A stretch of DNA of 64,000 bases from an uncultured Blautia sp. (GTDB taxonomy: Bacteria; Bacillota; Clostridia; Lachnospirales; Lachnospiraceae). The DNA lies in assembly GCA_934373235.1 (NCBI GenBank), contig CAKROW010000009.1, forward strand, positions 1 to 64,000, given 5' to 3'. The notes below the pieces were generated by a model. The model was not told where the DNA came from. It was given only the letters and a program-made list of their open reading frames with translations, and did not search any database. Below, piece by piece: positions 42,185-50,120 of the stretch; positions within the stretch are counted from its first letter, which is position 1, and each line of letters begins with the position of its first letter. Made by a program: the position numbers and the translations under genes.

Positions 42185-44105
42185 GATCGGCCGGATATGG
42201 AAATATTGGACAGGGATAATCCTGGTGGTGATCTGTCTGTCTATGGGTGTGTTTTATTTATCGTATCGCTTTAATAACAAATATGCGGCACGGTGCGAAC
42301 AGCCGATTCACGGAGTTCTGTGCGCAGATGACGAGATGGCAGCGGAGAAGATATACTATCTGGCAAGAGAGTGGCAGTATTATCCGGACGTGCTTCTTAC
42401 TCCCGGGATGCTGCTGAAAAACAGTTATTACAGCAGATATATTTCCATCCGGGAATATGGTGGGATGGAAATGGGAAACAAAAATGCGTCTCCCTATGGC
42501 TGCGGCACTTACAGAATGTTGATCATGCTGCCGCAGGAGAAACAGAACTGGAGTATTTTTCTTCCGGAGGTCTTTTCTGCATACAGAATTTACATTAACG
42601 GAGATCTTGCAGGCCAGGTGGGAGATCCGGACGAAGATTCCTACAGAGATGCAGTGCTGAACCGTATGTATACGTTCCGGGCTTCCGGTACTGTGGAGAT
42701 CCTTATTGCTGTGGCAGACCAAAACGGAGTATCCTCGGGAATTCAGAGAGTTCCCGTGTTTGGCGCACCGCTGAAGCTGAATATGGAAAGAGGCGTGCAG
42801 GTGCTGATCAACGGATTTGTGATGGCTGTGTGCATGTGTATCCTGCTCTGTTCTTTTCTGGTGTTCCTTAAGGACCGTTCCGGGGAGTTCGGGATATTTG
42901 TACTTGTGTGTGCATGTGTTATAGGATACAGTTCCTATCCTATGACCCACAGTTTTTTCCTTCTTCCGGTACAGCCCTGGTACGGACTGGAAACCTTCTG
43001 CTATTACCTGATGCTGCCCTGTATGATCTGGCTGGAGGACCGGATCTGGGAAAAAAGAACCGGCAGATATCTTGTGGCAGTTCTGACAGTCTGGGCAGCA
43101 GCGGCTTTTGCTCTGGAACTTCTGTGCGGCAGGCTTGGTTCTGCCGGGATTCTGTATCTGGCATCCTGGATCAGTGAGGGGATGAAATGGCTGGCGGCAC
43201 TGTATCTGATCATCCGGGGGATAAAGGATCCGGGGAAGAAATACGGAAGGACAGTTCTTGCCGGAACTGTGGTATACGGATGTTCTCTCGGGGCGGACAG
43301 ACTGTGGCCTGTGTATGAACCTGTTGTGGGAGGATGGTTTCCGGAGATTGGCGGCCTGTTTATGATGGGAGCTTTTGGAAGTATCCTTTTCAGGGAGATT
43401 GCAGATGCTTACAGGCTGAAACTGGTGTATGAGGTGTACAGCCGCCAGACGGAGCTGCGTCTTATGGCCCAGAAAAATCATTACGAGAAACTGAAAGAGC
43501 AGATGGAGGAGACCAACCGGGTGCGCCACGATATGAGACAGCATCTCAGGCTGATAGCCTCACTTCTGGAAAACCAGAAATATGAGGAAATCCGTGAATA
43601 CCTGGCAAAATATACAGTGGAATTTCAGACAAGGCTGTATTACCGGTGCTTCTGTGCCAATACAGTGGTAGATTCCATTTTGCATTACTATGAGGAAGTC
43701 TGCAGGCAGAAAAATATAGATTTCAGGTGCGAAGCAGAGATTCCTCTGGATACAGGAGTGGAAGATACGGATTTTTGCCGACTTTTTGGAAATCTAATGG
43801 AAAATGGTGTGGAAGCAGCAGGAAAATGTACAAAAAACCGAAGGTTCCTCTCTGTGAAAACCTGGGTGAAGGGAAATAAGCTTCTGATAAGGATCGAAAA
43901 CAGCAGCATCGGAACCCTGGAAAGATCAGGAAAAAGACTGCTGTCCGGGAAACATGAGGGAAAGGGGATCGGAACATTCTCCGCTTCGGAGATCGCGGAA
44001 AAGTACGGAGGCCTGGCTGATTTCAGCCAGGAAGGAGATGTTTTCCTGGCTGAAGTATTTCTCAGGATACAGAAAAAAGATACTGGAGATAAGCTTTGCG
44101 TATAG
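42177..44105 (+). CDS. GHKL sensor histidine kinase with external domain and 7TM region
   Basis: 642 residues. Order: one membrane helix (about 12-30), an external beta-sandwich of about 160 residues (40-205) resembling the 7TMR-DISM ligand domain, about seven membrane helices (208-405), and a coiled linker. The H-box is RVRHDMRQHLR with His451. The N-box is NLMENGVEAA (539-548) and the G-box is GKGIGTFS (595-602), both of the AgrC/LytS-like GHKL class. Start GTG 42177 overlaps the preceding gene by 8 bases with only a weak ribosome site, so translation may depend on coupling. Its last 44 bases overlap the convergent response regulator gene, its likely partner. Confidence 0.88.
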   Translation: MSEIGRIWKYWTGIILVVICLSMGVFYLSYRFNNKYAARCEQPIHGVLCADDEMAAEKIYYLAREWQYYPDVLLTPGMLLKNSYYSRYISIREYGGMEMGNKNASPYGCGTYRMLIMLPQEKQNWSIFLPEVFSAYRIYINGDLAGQVGDPDEDSYRDAVLNRMYTFRASGTVEILIAVADQNGVSSGIQRVPVFGAPLKLNMERGVQVLINGFVMAVCMCILLCSFLVFLKDRSGEFGIFVLVCACVIGYSSYPMTHSFFLLPVQPWYGLETFCYYLMLPCMIWLEDRIWEKRTGRYLVAVLTVWAAAAFALELLCGRLGSAGILYLASWISEGMKWLAALYLIIRGIKDPGKKYGRTVLAGTVVYGCSLGADRLWPVYEPVVGGWFPEIGGLFMMGAFGSILFREIADAYRLKLVYEVYSRQTELRLMAQKNHYEKLKEQMEETNRVRHDMRQHLRLIASLLENQKYEEIREYLAKYTVEFQTRLYYRCFCANTVVDSILHYYEEVCRQKNIDFRCEAEIPLDTGVEDTDFCRLFGNLMENGVEAAGKCTKNRRFLSVKTWVKGNKLLIRIENSSIGTLERSGKRLLSGKHEGKGIGTFSASEIAEKYGGLADFSQEGDVFLAEVFLRIQKKDTGDKLCV

Positions 44106-44772
44106 CATTGGATCCTCTTTTGCGGATCTGGACCAGTTCGCCGTTATCCATAAGGAAGCCTTCTTCAAGAGCTTCCTGGATCCGGTCCATATTTACAATA
44201 CATCCCCGGTAACAGGAAAGAAAACAGGAGTATCCCTGGATCAGTTCTTCAAAATGCTGAAAAGTGACATAGGAGCGTACAAGTCCCACCTCAGTATGAA
44301 GCTGGACCGCATTGCGGTATGTATCCACAAAAATAATACTGCGAACAGGAACACGCACAGGAGTCCGGTCGGAGATCACTTCGATGAACGGATCATCCTG
44401 TGCTTTTTTGATCTGCAGGGTATCAAGGATCTGGCAGAGTTTCTCAGGCTCAAAAGGTTTGAGAAGATAGTAGTGGGCGTGAACATCGTAGCTTTCCACT
44501 GCAAAATCCCTGCTTGTAGTCACAAAAATAAGTGGGCAGTCATCAGAAGCTTTCCGGATCTTATGTGCAGCTTCCATGCCGTTGATCTGCTCCATGTAAA
44601 TATCGAGAAAAATAAGATCATAGGCATCGGGTCGGTAAGTTTCAAAAAATTTTTCTCCGCTGGAAAAAGTATGGATATCCGGTGTCACATGCCGGATCTG
44701 ATAATAAGAGCAGATGATATGCTCAAGAATCTGTATATCTGTGGCAATATCATCAACAATAGCAATATTCAT
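44062..44772 (-). CDS. LytTR-family response regulator
   Basis: 236 residues. The receiver domain (1-120) has the acidic pair Asp7-Asp8, phosphoacceptor Asp57 (LIFLDIYME) and conserved Lys105 (LLKPF). The C-terminal LytTR DNA-binding domain (about 135-236) has the expected FVDTYRNAVQLHTE and GCIVNMDRI blocks. LytTR regulators pair with GHKL kinases such as the neighbour. Start ATG 44772 follows GGAGG; the longer frame to 44829 has no ribosome site. The gene is convergent with the kinase, an unusual arrangement for a two-component pair. Candidate targets are the kinase operon and the secreted-protein gene at 45017. Confidence 0.92.
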   Translation of the reverse strand: MNIAIVDDIATDIQILEHIICSYYQIRHVTPDIHTFSSGEKFFETYRPDAYDLIFLDIYMEQINGMEAAHKIRKASDDCPLIFVTTSRDFAVESYDVHAHYYLLKPFEPEKLCQILDTLQIKKAQDDPFIEVISDRTPVRVPVRSIIFVDTYRNAVQLHTEVGLVRSYVTFQHFEELIQGYSCFLSCYRGCIVNMDRIQEALEEGFLMDNGELVQIRKRGSNAIRKAYLQYLFSVS

Positions 44773-44896
44773 AATTCCTCCGTAAAATAAAATAACGATA
44801 TCATCGGATTCCGAAAACCAGTATAACACAGAATCCGGTGTCTGGTTCAGGAAAAATAGAAAATAACAGGATCAGAAAAAAGGATGTGCCGGAAAT

Positions 44897-44925
44897 ACCT
44901 CTGAGAGGTTCCATATTTCATGGAA
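44897..44925. promoter_or_regulatory. Two adjacent perfect dyads, possible operator
   Basis: ACCTCT G AGAGGT (44897-44909) and TTCCAT ATTTC ATGGAA (44909-44925) touch each other in the divergent region between the response regulator and the secreted acidic protein, 24 bases before the latter's promoter. They could bind a dimeric regulator. They do not match the usual LytTR direct-repeat site, so the binder is unknown. Confidence 0.45.
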
Positions 44926-44948
44926 ACTGTCGTCTCAACACAGGTCTA

Positions 44949-44977
44949 TTGTTATTTATCGTTGGATAATTTACAAT
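44949..44977 (+). promoter_or_regulatory. Promoter of the secreted acidic protein
   Basis: TTGTTA at 44949-44954, 17 bp, TACAAT at 44972-44977. Confidence 0.6.
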
Positions 44978-45016
44978 AAGATCATCAAAAAGAGAGAAAA
45001 GAAAGGCGGTAAATGT

Positions 45017-45844
45017 ATGAGAAAGTGGAGAATGTGGATGGCAGTTATGTGTGTGGCAGCAATGGCAGGAACAATGGCAATGCCTGTATATGCCCAGGAA
45101 GACACTGCTGAGGAGGAATACGCAGAGGAAGAAACCGGTGAAGATGCAGGAGAAGAAGATCCGGCTATTGCAGAGATCTCAGAGACCATGCGTGGCCTGT
45201 GGGAGGATAATGCAGGAGATATTTACGGTTTTTATTCAGATTCCAGTTTCCTCGGACAGTGGAAGAGCCAGGATATGGATGTGACAGGAACCTATTCTCT
45301 GGCTACCAACGGTGATCTTACTGCTCTTTCCCTGGTATTGGACGAGGATAATGATGCTACCTTTTTTGTAGTTCCCAATACAGAGGAGAATATCCTGGAG
45401 CTTTATGAAAATGCAGATGACACAGAACCTACTGCATCCTTAAAGCCTTATGAGTCCACAGATGAGAATGAAAAAGATTACAATAAGGTATACCAGACTA
45501 TGGCAGAAAAGCTTGATTACTGTTTCAAAGGTGTCACAGATGCAGGAGAGACTTTCCTTATTGCAGAAAATCAAGCAGGAGATTTCTGTACGGTTATGTG
45601 CATTAACAGTGATGACCAGTATGTAAGCTTTGTTGGAAAAGAGACACAGGTAGATGAGTCCACATTTACAGTGGAAGATGAGGTCTCCCAGATGTCCCTT
45701 ACATTCGGCGCTGAGGCAAATGATGACGGAACTCTTACCATTGATATGGGTGATACAGGTTCCGCAACTGTGGAGCAGGCACTGGTTGCAGATGCGATCC
45801 AGCTTCTGAAATACTGTGTGGAAAATGGAACTCCCATGAACTAA
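45017..45844 (+). CDS. Secreted acidic protein of unknown function
   Basis: 275 residues. There is a signal peptide (about 1-26, ending VYA before QED), then a Glu-rich stretch (EEEYAEEETGEDAGEED) and a mature domain of about 220 residues rich in Asp, Glu and Thr with predicted beta structure (SLATNGDLTALSLVLDED, ESTFTVEDEVSQMSLTFG). It has no lipobox, sortase motif or C-terminal helix. I recognise no family. Its position behind two dyads and next to a two-component system suggests it may be a regulated output, but this is inference. A terminator follows. Confidence 0.7.
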   Translation: MRKWRMWMAVMCVAAMAGTMAMPVYAQEDTAEEEYAEEETGEDAGEEDPAIAEISETMRGLWEDNAGDIYGFYSDSSFLGQWKSQDMDVTGTYSLATNGDLTALSLVLDEDNDATFFVVPNTEENILELYENADDTEPTASLKPYESTDENEKDYNKVYQTMAEKLDYCFKGVTDAGETFLIAENQAGDFCTVMCINSDDQYVSFVGKETQVDESTFTVEDEVSQMSLTFGAEANDDGTLTIDMGDTGSATVEQALVADAIQLLKYCVENGTPMN

Positions 45845-45910
45845 ATCTGTATAAAACAGCTATGCAGAAATTATCGCGTGAATAAAAAGAAAAATATAAG
45901 ATCCTTCAGT

Positions 45911-45950
45911 AAAAAGGCGGCCGGGTGTGAAATCCGGCTGCCTTTTCTTT
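45911..45950 (+). terminator. Terminator of the secreted acidic protein
   Basis: AAAAGGCGGCCGG with CCGGCTGCCTTTT around a 9-base loop, followed by CTTTT. Confidence 0.8.
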
Positions 45951-45989
45951 TGGCCTTTTTCAAACACGCTCTAGGACAAGGGTAATTTC

Positions 45990-46018
45990 TTGACGGGGAA
46001 GAAAAAATCCGATATCAT
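45990..46018 (+). promoter_or_regulatory. Promoter of the ABC-F gene
   Basis: TTGACG at 45990-45995, 17 bp, TATCAT at 46013-46018. The transcript start near 46025 makes the in-frame ATG at 46028 essentially leaderless, favouring 46064. Confidence 0.65.
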
Positions 46019-46063
46019 AAGAAACGTATGGAAAAAAAGCCTGTAAAACCCCAAGGAGAAAAA

Positions 46064-47890
46064 ATGAACATTTTAAATATAGAACATATCAATAAGATTT
46101 ATGGCGATAAGATAATTTTTGACGATATTTCCTGTGGAATCCAGCAGGGCGAAAAAATCGGCATCATCGGTGTGAACGGAACCGGAAAGACAACCCTTCT
46201 CAGGGTGATCGCAGGGGAAGAAGAGCCGGATGAGGGACAGGTGATCACCCAGAACGGCATCCGTATAAGCTGGCTGCCCCAGACTCCGGAATTTCCGGAT
46301 CATATGACAATTCTGGACTATGTGGCAGAAGGAAAGTGGCAGAAAGACTGGAGCACGGAAAGTGAGGCCAGACGTATGCTGAACGATCTGGGTATCACAG
46401 ACCAGTCCGGAACAATGGATACGCTTTCCGGTGGAGAGAAAAAGAGAGTGGCACTTGCCAGAATGCTCCTGAATCCGGCAGATATCCTGATCCTGGATGA
46501 GCCTACCAACCATCTGGACGGAGAGATGGTGACCTGGCTGGAAGACTTTCTAAGGAGTTTCAGGGGAACTGTGATCATGGTAACTCATGACCGTTATTTC
46601 CTGGATCGTGTATGCAATCGTATCCTGGAGATCAGTCATGGCAAGCTGTACTCATATAATGGAGATTATTCCAGGTTTCTGGAACTGAAAGCCCAGCGTG
46701 AGGAGATGGAGCTTGCCAGTAAGCGGAAGCGTAAAAGCGTTCTGCGAATGGAACTGGAGTGGGCTGCCAGAGGCTGCCGTGCCAGGAGCACCAAGCAGAG
46801 AGCCCGTCTGGAACGCCTGGAAGCGTTGAAAAACGGTAAAACTCCCACTGCTGTCCAGAATATCGAAATGGATTCCGTGGAGACCCGCATGGGCAAAAAA
46901 ACTGTGGAATTCCACCATGTGAGCAAAAGTGTGGAGGGGCGTCTCCTGATCCGTGATTTTGATTATATTGTCCTTCGGAATCAGAGGCTGGGCATCATAG
47001 GCCCCAATGGCTGCGGCAAATCCACGCTGATCAAAATGGCAGCAGGTCTGGTGCAGCCGGATGAGGGAGAGATCCAGCTTGGGGAGACCATTAAGATCGG
47101 ATATCTTGCCCAGAATGTTCCGGATATGGATGGAAGACAGAGGGTCATTGATTATATCCGTGATGTGGCAGAGTATATTCCCACAAAAGAAGGAAGGATC
47201 ACAGCGTCCCAGATGCTGGAGAGGTTTCTTTTTGATCCGGCAATGCAGTATACTCCTGTGGAGAAACTTTCCGGAGGAGAAAAGAGACGGCTTTATCTTC
47301 TGAAGGTTCTCATGGAAGCACCTAATGTGCTGCTTCTGGATGAGCCGGGTAATGACCTGGACATTCCCACCATGACCATTCTTGAGGATTATCTGGATTC
47401 TTTTTCAGGCATTGTGGTCACTGTATCCCATGACCGTTATTTCCTGGATAATGTGGTGAACCGGATCATGGCGTTTGAGGCAGACGGCCGTCTGGTACAG
47501 TATGAGGGCGGATACACGGATTATCTGGAGGCAAAGGCGGGAAAAGGCCAGCAGGTGGAATCAAGGGGAGACATGAATATTTCTTCCGGAGATGCAGACC
47601 GGCAGGAGAAGAAGAAATCATCTGCAGATACCTGGAAACAGAACCGGAAACAGAAGCTTAAATTTACCTACAAAGAGCAGCGGGAGTTTGACACCATTGA
47701 TGATGATATTGCGGCTCTTGAGGAGAGGCTTTCCACCATTGATGAGGAAATGGCTGCCAATGCCACCAATGCGGGAAAGCTCCGTGAGCTGATAGAAGAA
47801 AAAGATACCACACAGCAGAAGCTGGATGAAAAGATGGACCGCTGGGTTTATTTAAATGATCTTGCGGAAAGGATCGCAGAACAGGAATAA
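46064..47890 (+). CDS. ABC-F family ATPase (Uup-like)
   Basis: A 608-residue soluble twin-ATPase protein of the ABC-F class, which acts on the ribosome or on structured nucleic acid rather than in transport. Walker A motifs are GVNGTGKTT and GPNGCGKST; signatures are LSGGEKKRVALARM and LSGGEKRRLYLL. A charged interdomain linker runs about 225-290. The Lys/Glu-rich C-terminal coiled coil (about 535-608) is typical of Uup, which binds branched DNA and ribosomes. No membrane helices. ATG 46064 follows AAGGAG by five bases. Its subfamily (Uup versus a resistance factor) is a judgement from the C-terminus. Confidence 0.88.
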   Translation: MNILNIEHINKIYGDKIIFDDISCGIQQGEKIGIIGVNGTGKTTLLRVIAGEEEPDEGQVITQNGIRISWLPQTPEFPDHMTILDYVAEGKWQKDWSTESEARRMLNDLGITDQSGTMDTLSGGEKKRVALARMLLNPADILILDEPTNHLDGEMVTWLEDFLRSFRGTVIMVTHDRYFLDRVCNRILEISHGKLYSYNGDYSRFLELKAQREEMELASKRKRKSVLRMELEWAARGCRARSTKQRARLERLEALKNGKTPTAVQNIEMDSVETRMGKKTVEFHHVSKSVEGRLLIRDFDYIVLRNQRLGIIGPNGCGKSTLIKMAAGLVQPDEGEIQLGETIKIGYLAQNVPDMDGRQRVIDYIRDVAEYIPTKEGRITASQMLERFLFDPAMQYTPVEKLSGGEKRRLYLLKVLMEAPNVLLLDEPGNDLDIPTMTILEDYLDSFSGIVVTVSHDRYFLDNVVNRIMAFEADGRLVQYEGGYTDYLEAKAGKGQQVESRGDMNISSGDADRQEKKKSSADTWKQNRKQKLKFTYKEQREFDTIDDDIAALEERLSTIDEEMAANATNAGKLRELIEEKDTTQQKLDEKMDRWVYLNDLAERIAEQE

Positions 47891-47901
47891 GTGTTCTGCG
47901 A
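47874..47901 (+). other. Perfect hairpin across the ABC-F stop codon
   Basis: TCGCAGAACA (47874-47883) with TGTTCTGCGA (47892-47901), 10 bp, loop of 8 containing the TAA stop. There is no T-run, so it is not a standard terminator. It ends eight bases before the plsX promoter. Confidence 0.65.
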
Positions 47902-47908
47902 AATCCTA

Positions 47909-47938
47909 TTGACTTTGCAGGGGAAATTCTAGTATCAT
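47909..47938 (+). promoter_or_regulatory. Promoter of the plsX-smc operon
   Basis: TTGACT at 47909-47914, an 18-bp spacer, TATCAT at 47933-47938, leaving a leader of about 130 bases. Confidence 0.6.
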
Positions 47939-48076
47939 AAAGAATGGTACTCTGCAATGAAAATCCTTATATTTTCAGCAGGATCTGAGGATTTTCACTA
48001 CAGTGTACCTGTTACATTAATTTCTGAAACTGCTATAAGAACAGACGGCACAAGGCTGTCTGACGGGAGGTATAAA

Positions 48077-49093
48077 ATGGCAGAAATAGTAAAGATCGTG
48101 GTTGACGCCATGGGTGGAGACAATGCACCGGCAGAACCGGTGAAGGGTGCCGTGGAGGCAGTGACAGAGCGGAAGGATATCCAGGTGATCCTTACCGGGC
48201 AGAAGGATGTGATCGAGAAGGAACTGTCCAAATATCCGGACTGTCCCAAAGACAGGATCCGGATTGTCCATACATCCCAGGTTATTGAGACAGCAGAACC
48301 GCCGGTTATGGCAATCCGTAAAAAAAAGGATTCATCCATTGTAGTGGGGCTGAATCTTGTGAAGGAACAGGAGGCAGATGCTTTTGTTTCATCGGGAAGT
48401 ACAGGAGCAGTACTGGTAGGAGGACAGGTTCTGGTAGGCAGGATCAAAGGTATACTGAGGCCGCCTCTTGCTCCTCTGATCCCCACAGCAGGGGGAGTTT
48501 CCCTTCTTATTGATTGCGGTGCCAACGTAGATGCAAGACCTGATCACCTTGTACAGTTTGCACAGATGGGATCCATTTATATGGAGCATGTGGTAGGGAT
48601 CAAGAATCCCCGTGTTGCCATTGTAAATAACGGAGCTGAGGAGGAGAAAGGAAATGCCCTGGTAAAGGCAACCTTCCCTCTTCTTAAGGAATGTAAGGAC
48701 ATTAATTTTATCGGAAGTATTGAGGCAAGGGATATTCCGGCCGGTTATGCGGATGTGGTAGTCTGTGAGGCGTTTGTAGGAAATGTGATCCTGAAGCTTT
48801 ATGAAGGCGTGGGTGCCACACTGATATCCAAGATCAAAGCTGGAATGATGTCAAGCCTTAAGACAAAGATCGGAGCACTTCTTGTGAAACCGGCGCTTAA
48901 GGAGACACTGAAATCTTTTGATGCCACAGAGTACGGCGGAGCCCCTCTTCTGGGACTAAAAGGGCTTGTGGTGAAGACCCATGGAAGTGCAAAAAGTGTG
49001 GAGATCCGTCATGCCATTTATCAGTGTGTCCAGTTTAAACAGGAGAAGATCAACGAAAAGATCGAAGAGTTTATAGCTGCACAAAAAAGTTGA
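48077..49093 (+). CDS. plsX: Phosphate acyltransferase PlsX
   Basis: Turns acyl-ACP into acyl phosphate for phospholipid synthesis; a peripheral membrane enzyme. The 338 residues start with VVDAMGGDNAP and include FVSSGSTGAVLVGG and EAFVGNVILK, the family core. Start ATG 48077 follows GGGAGG; the in-frame extension back to 47957 would cover most of the leader and matches nothing in the family. First of plsX-acpP-rnc-smc-ftsY-ilvA. Confidence 0.95.
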   Translation: MAEIVKIVVDAMGGDNAPAEPVKGAVEAVTERKDIQVILTGQKDVIEKELSKYPDCPKDRIRIVHTSQVIETAEPPVMAIRKKKDSSIVVGLNLVKEQEADAFVSSGSTGAVLVGGQVLVGRIKGILRPPLAPLIPTAGGVSLLIDCGANVDARPDHLVQFAQMGSIYMEHVVGIKNPRVAIVNNGAEEEKGNALVKATFPLLKECKDINFIGSIEARDIPAGYADVVVCEAFVGNVILKLYEGVGATLISKIKAGMMSSLKTKIGALLVKPALKETLKSFDATEYGGAPLLGLKGLVVKTHGSAKSVEIRHAIYQCVQFKQEKINEKIEEFIAAQKS

Positions 49094-49116
49094 CGGAAGA
49101 CAGGAGGCGTACAGGC

Positions 49117-49350
49117 TTGGAACTGGAAAAACTGAAAGAAATCATTGGTAGGGTACTGAACAGAAATACAGATACAGTCACAGAAAAGACCACCTTTGCA
49201 GATGATCTGGGAGCAGATTCCCTTGATCTTTTTCGGATCGTCCTTGAGATTGAGGAGATCTATGACATAGAGATCGACAGTGAGACTGCAGAGCAGATCG
49301 CGACAGTGGGAGATGCAGTCCAGGCGCTTCGCCGGGAAACAATGAGATAA
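49117..49350 (+). CDS. acpP: Acyl carrier protein
   Basis: A 77-residue acidic four-helix carrier. The 4'-phosphopantetheine serine is in LGADSLDLFRIV. It carries growing acyl chains to PlsX. The start is read as TTG 49117, nine bases after AGGAGG. The earlier TTG at 49090 overlaps the plsX stop and adds a basic tail unlike the family. The sequence is slightly divergent from fabI-cluster ACPs, so it may be a second ACP copy. Confidence 0.9.
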   Translation: MELEKLKEIIGRVLNRNTDTVTEKTTFADDLGADSLDLFRIVLEIEEIYDIEIDSETAEQIATVGDAVQALRRETMR

Positions 49351-49368
49351 AAAGATACAGGCTGGAGT

Positions 49369-49401
49369 GTACAGGGTGCTGCCATTCGGGGCACCCTGTA
49401 C
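49369..49401 (+). other. Hairpin between acpP and rnc
   Basis: Perfect 11-bp stem GTACAGGGTGC/GCACCCTGTAC (49369-49379 with 49391-49401) with an 11-base loop and no T-run. It is directly before rnc and is a plausible RNase III site through which rnc could limit its own mRNA. Confidence 0.55.
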
Positions 49402-49426
49402 TGTGTAAGAAAACAGGACAGGAAAA

Positions 49427-50110
49427 ATGAATAATAATTTAAAACAACTGGAAACAAAAATCGGCTATACATTTATGGCAAAATCGCTGCTGGAGCAGGC
49501 TATGACCCACAGCTCCTATGCCAACGAGAAACATCTTGGCAAGCTTGGGTGCAATGAACGCCTGGAATTTCTGGGAGATGCCGTGCTGGAGCTTATAAGC
49601 AGCGATTTTCTTTTTAACAGATTCAAAGATAACCAGGAGGGAGAACTGACCAAGAAGCGTGCCAGCATGGTCTGTGAAAAAAGTCTTGCCTACTGTGCAA
49701 GAGAGTTTGGCCTTCCGGAACACCTTCTTCTCGGAAGAGGAGAGGAGATGATGGGTGGAAGAAAGAGAGATTCCATTGTGTCAGATGCGCTGGAGTCTCT
49801 GATCGGAGCCATTTATCTGGATGGAGGATTTGAAAATGCCAGATCGTTTGTGCTGAAATTTATCCTTAATGACCTGGAAGACAAAAGGATTTTTTATGAC
49901 AGCAAAACGGTGCTTCAGGAACTGGTACAGGAAGGCGGCAACCATCCGGTAGAGTATAACCTTCTCAAAGAAGAGGGGCCGGATCACAGTAAGAGTTTTA
50001 CTGTGGAGGCCATTGTCAATGGAAAAAGCATGGGAAAGGGTACCGGACATACCAAAAAAGCGGCAGAGCAGGCTGCTGCACTTGAGGCAGTACAGAAGAT
50101 GAAGCGTTAG
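49427..50110 (+). CDS. rnc: Ribonuclease III
   Basis: Cleaves double-stranded RNA, including rRNA precursors. The 227 residues have the catalytic signature ERLEFLGDAVLEL, a second acidic site SDALESLIGAIYLDGG, and a C-terminal dsRNA-binding domain (about 155-225, TKKAAEQAAALEAV). It follows a perfect 11-bp hairpin and precedes smc by 10 bases, the usual Firmicute order. Confidence 0.97.
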   Translation: MNNNLKQLETKIGYTFMAKSLLEQAMTHSSYANEKHLGKLGCNERLEFLGDAVLELISSDFLFNRFKDNQEGELTKKRASMVCEKSLAYCAREFGLPEHLLLGRGEEMMGGRKRDSIVSDALESLIGAIYLDGGFENARSFVLKFILNDLEDKRIFYDSKTVLQELVQEGGNHPVEYNLLKEEGPDHSKSFTVEAIVNGKSMGKGTGHTKKAAEQAAALEAVQKMKR

Positions 50111-50120
50111 CAGGTGACAG

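Noticed and set aside
44830..45016. LytTR direct-repeat binding site upstream of the acidic protein
   Set aside because: I looked for paired direct repeats of the usual type and did not find them; only the inverted dyads are clear.
47957..48076. Forty extra residues before PlsX
   Set aside because: They match nothing in the family, and the good ribosome site is at 48077.
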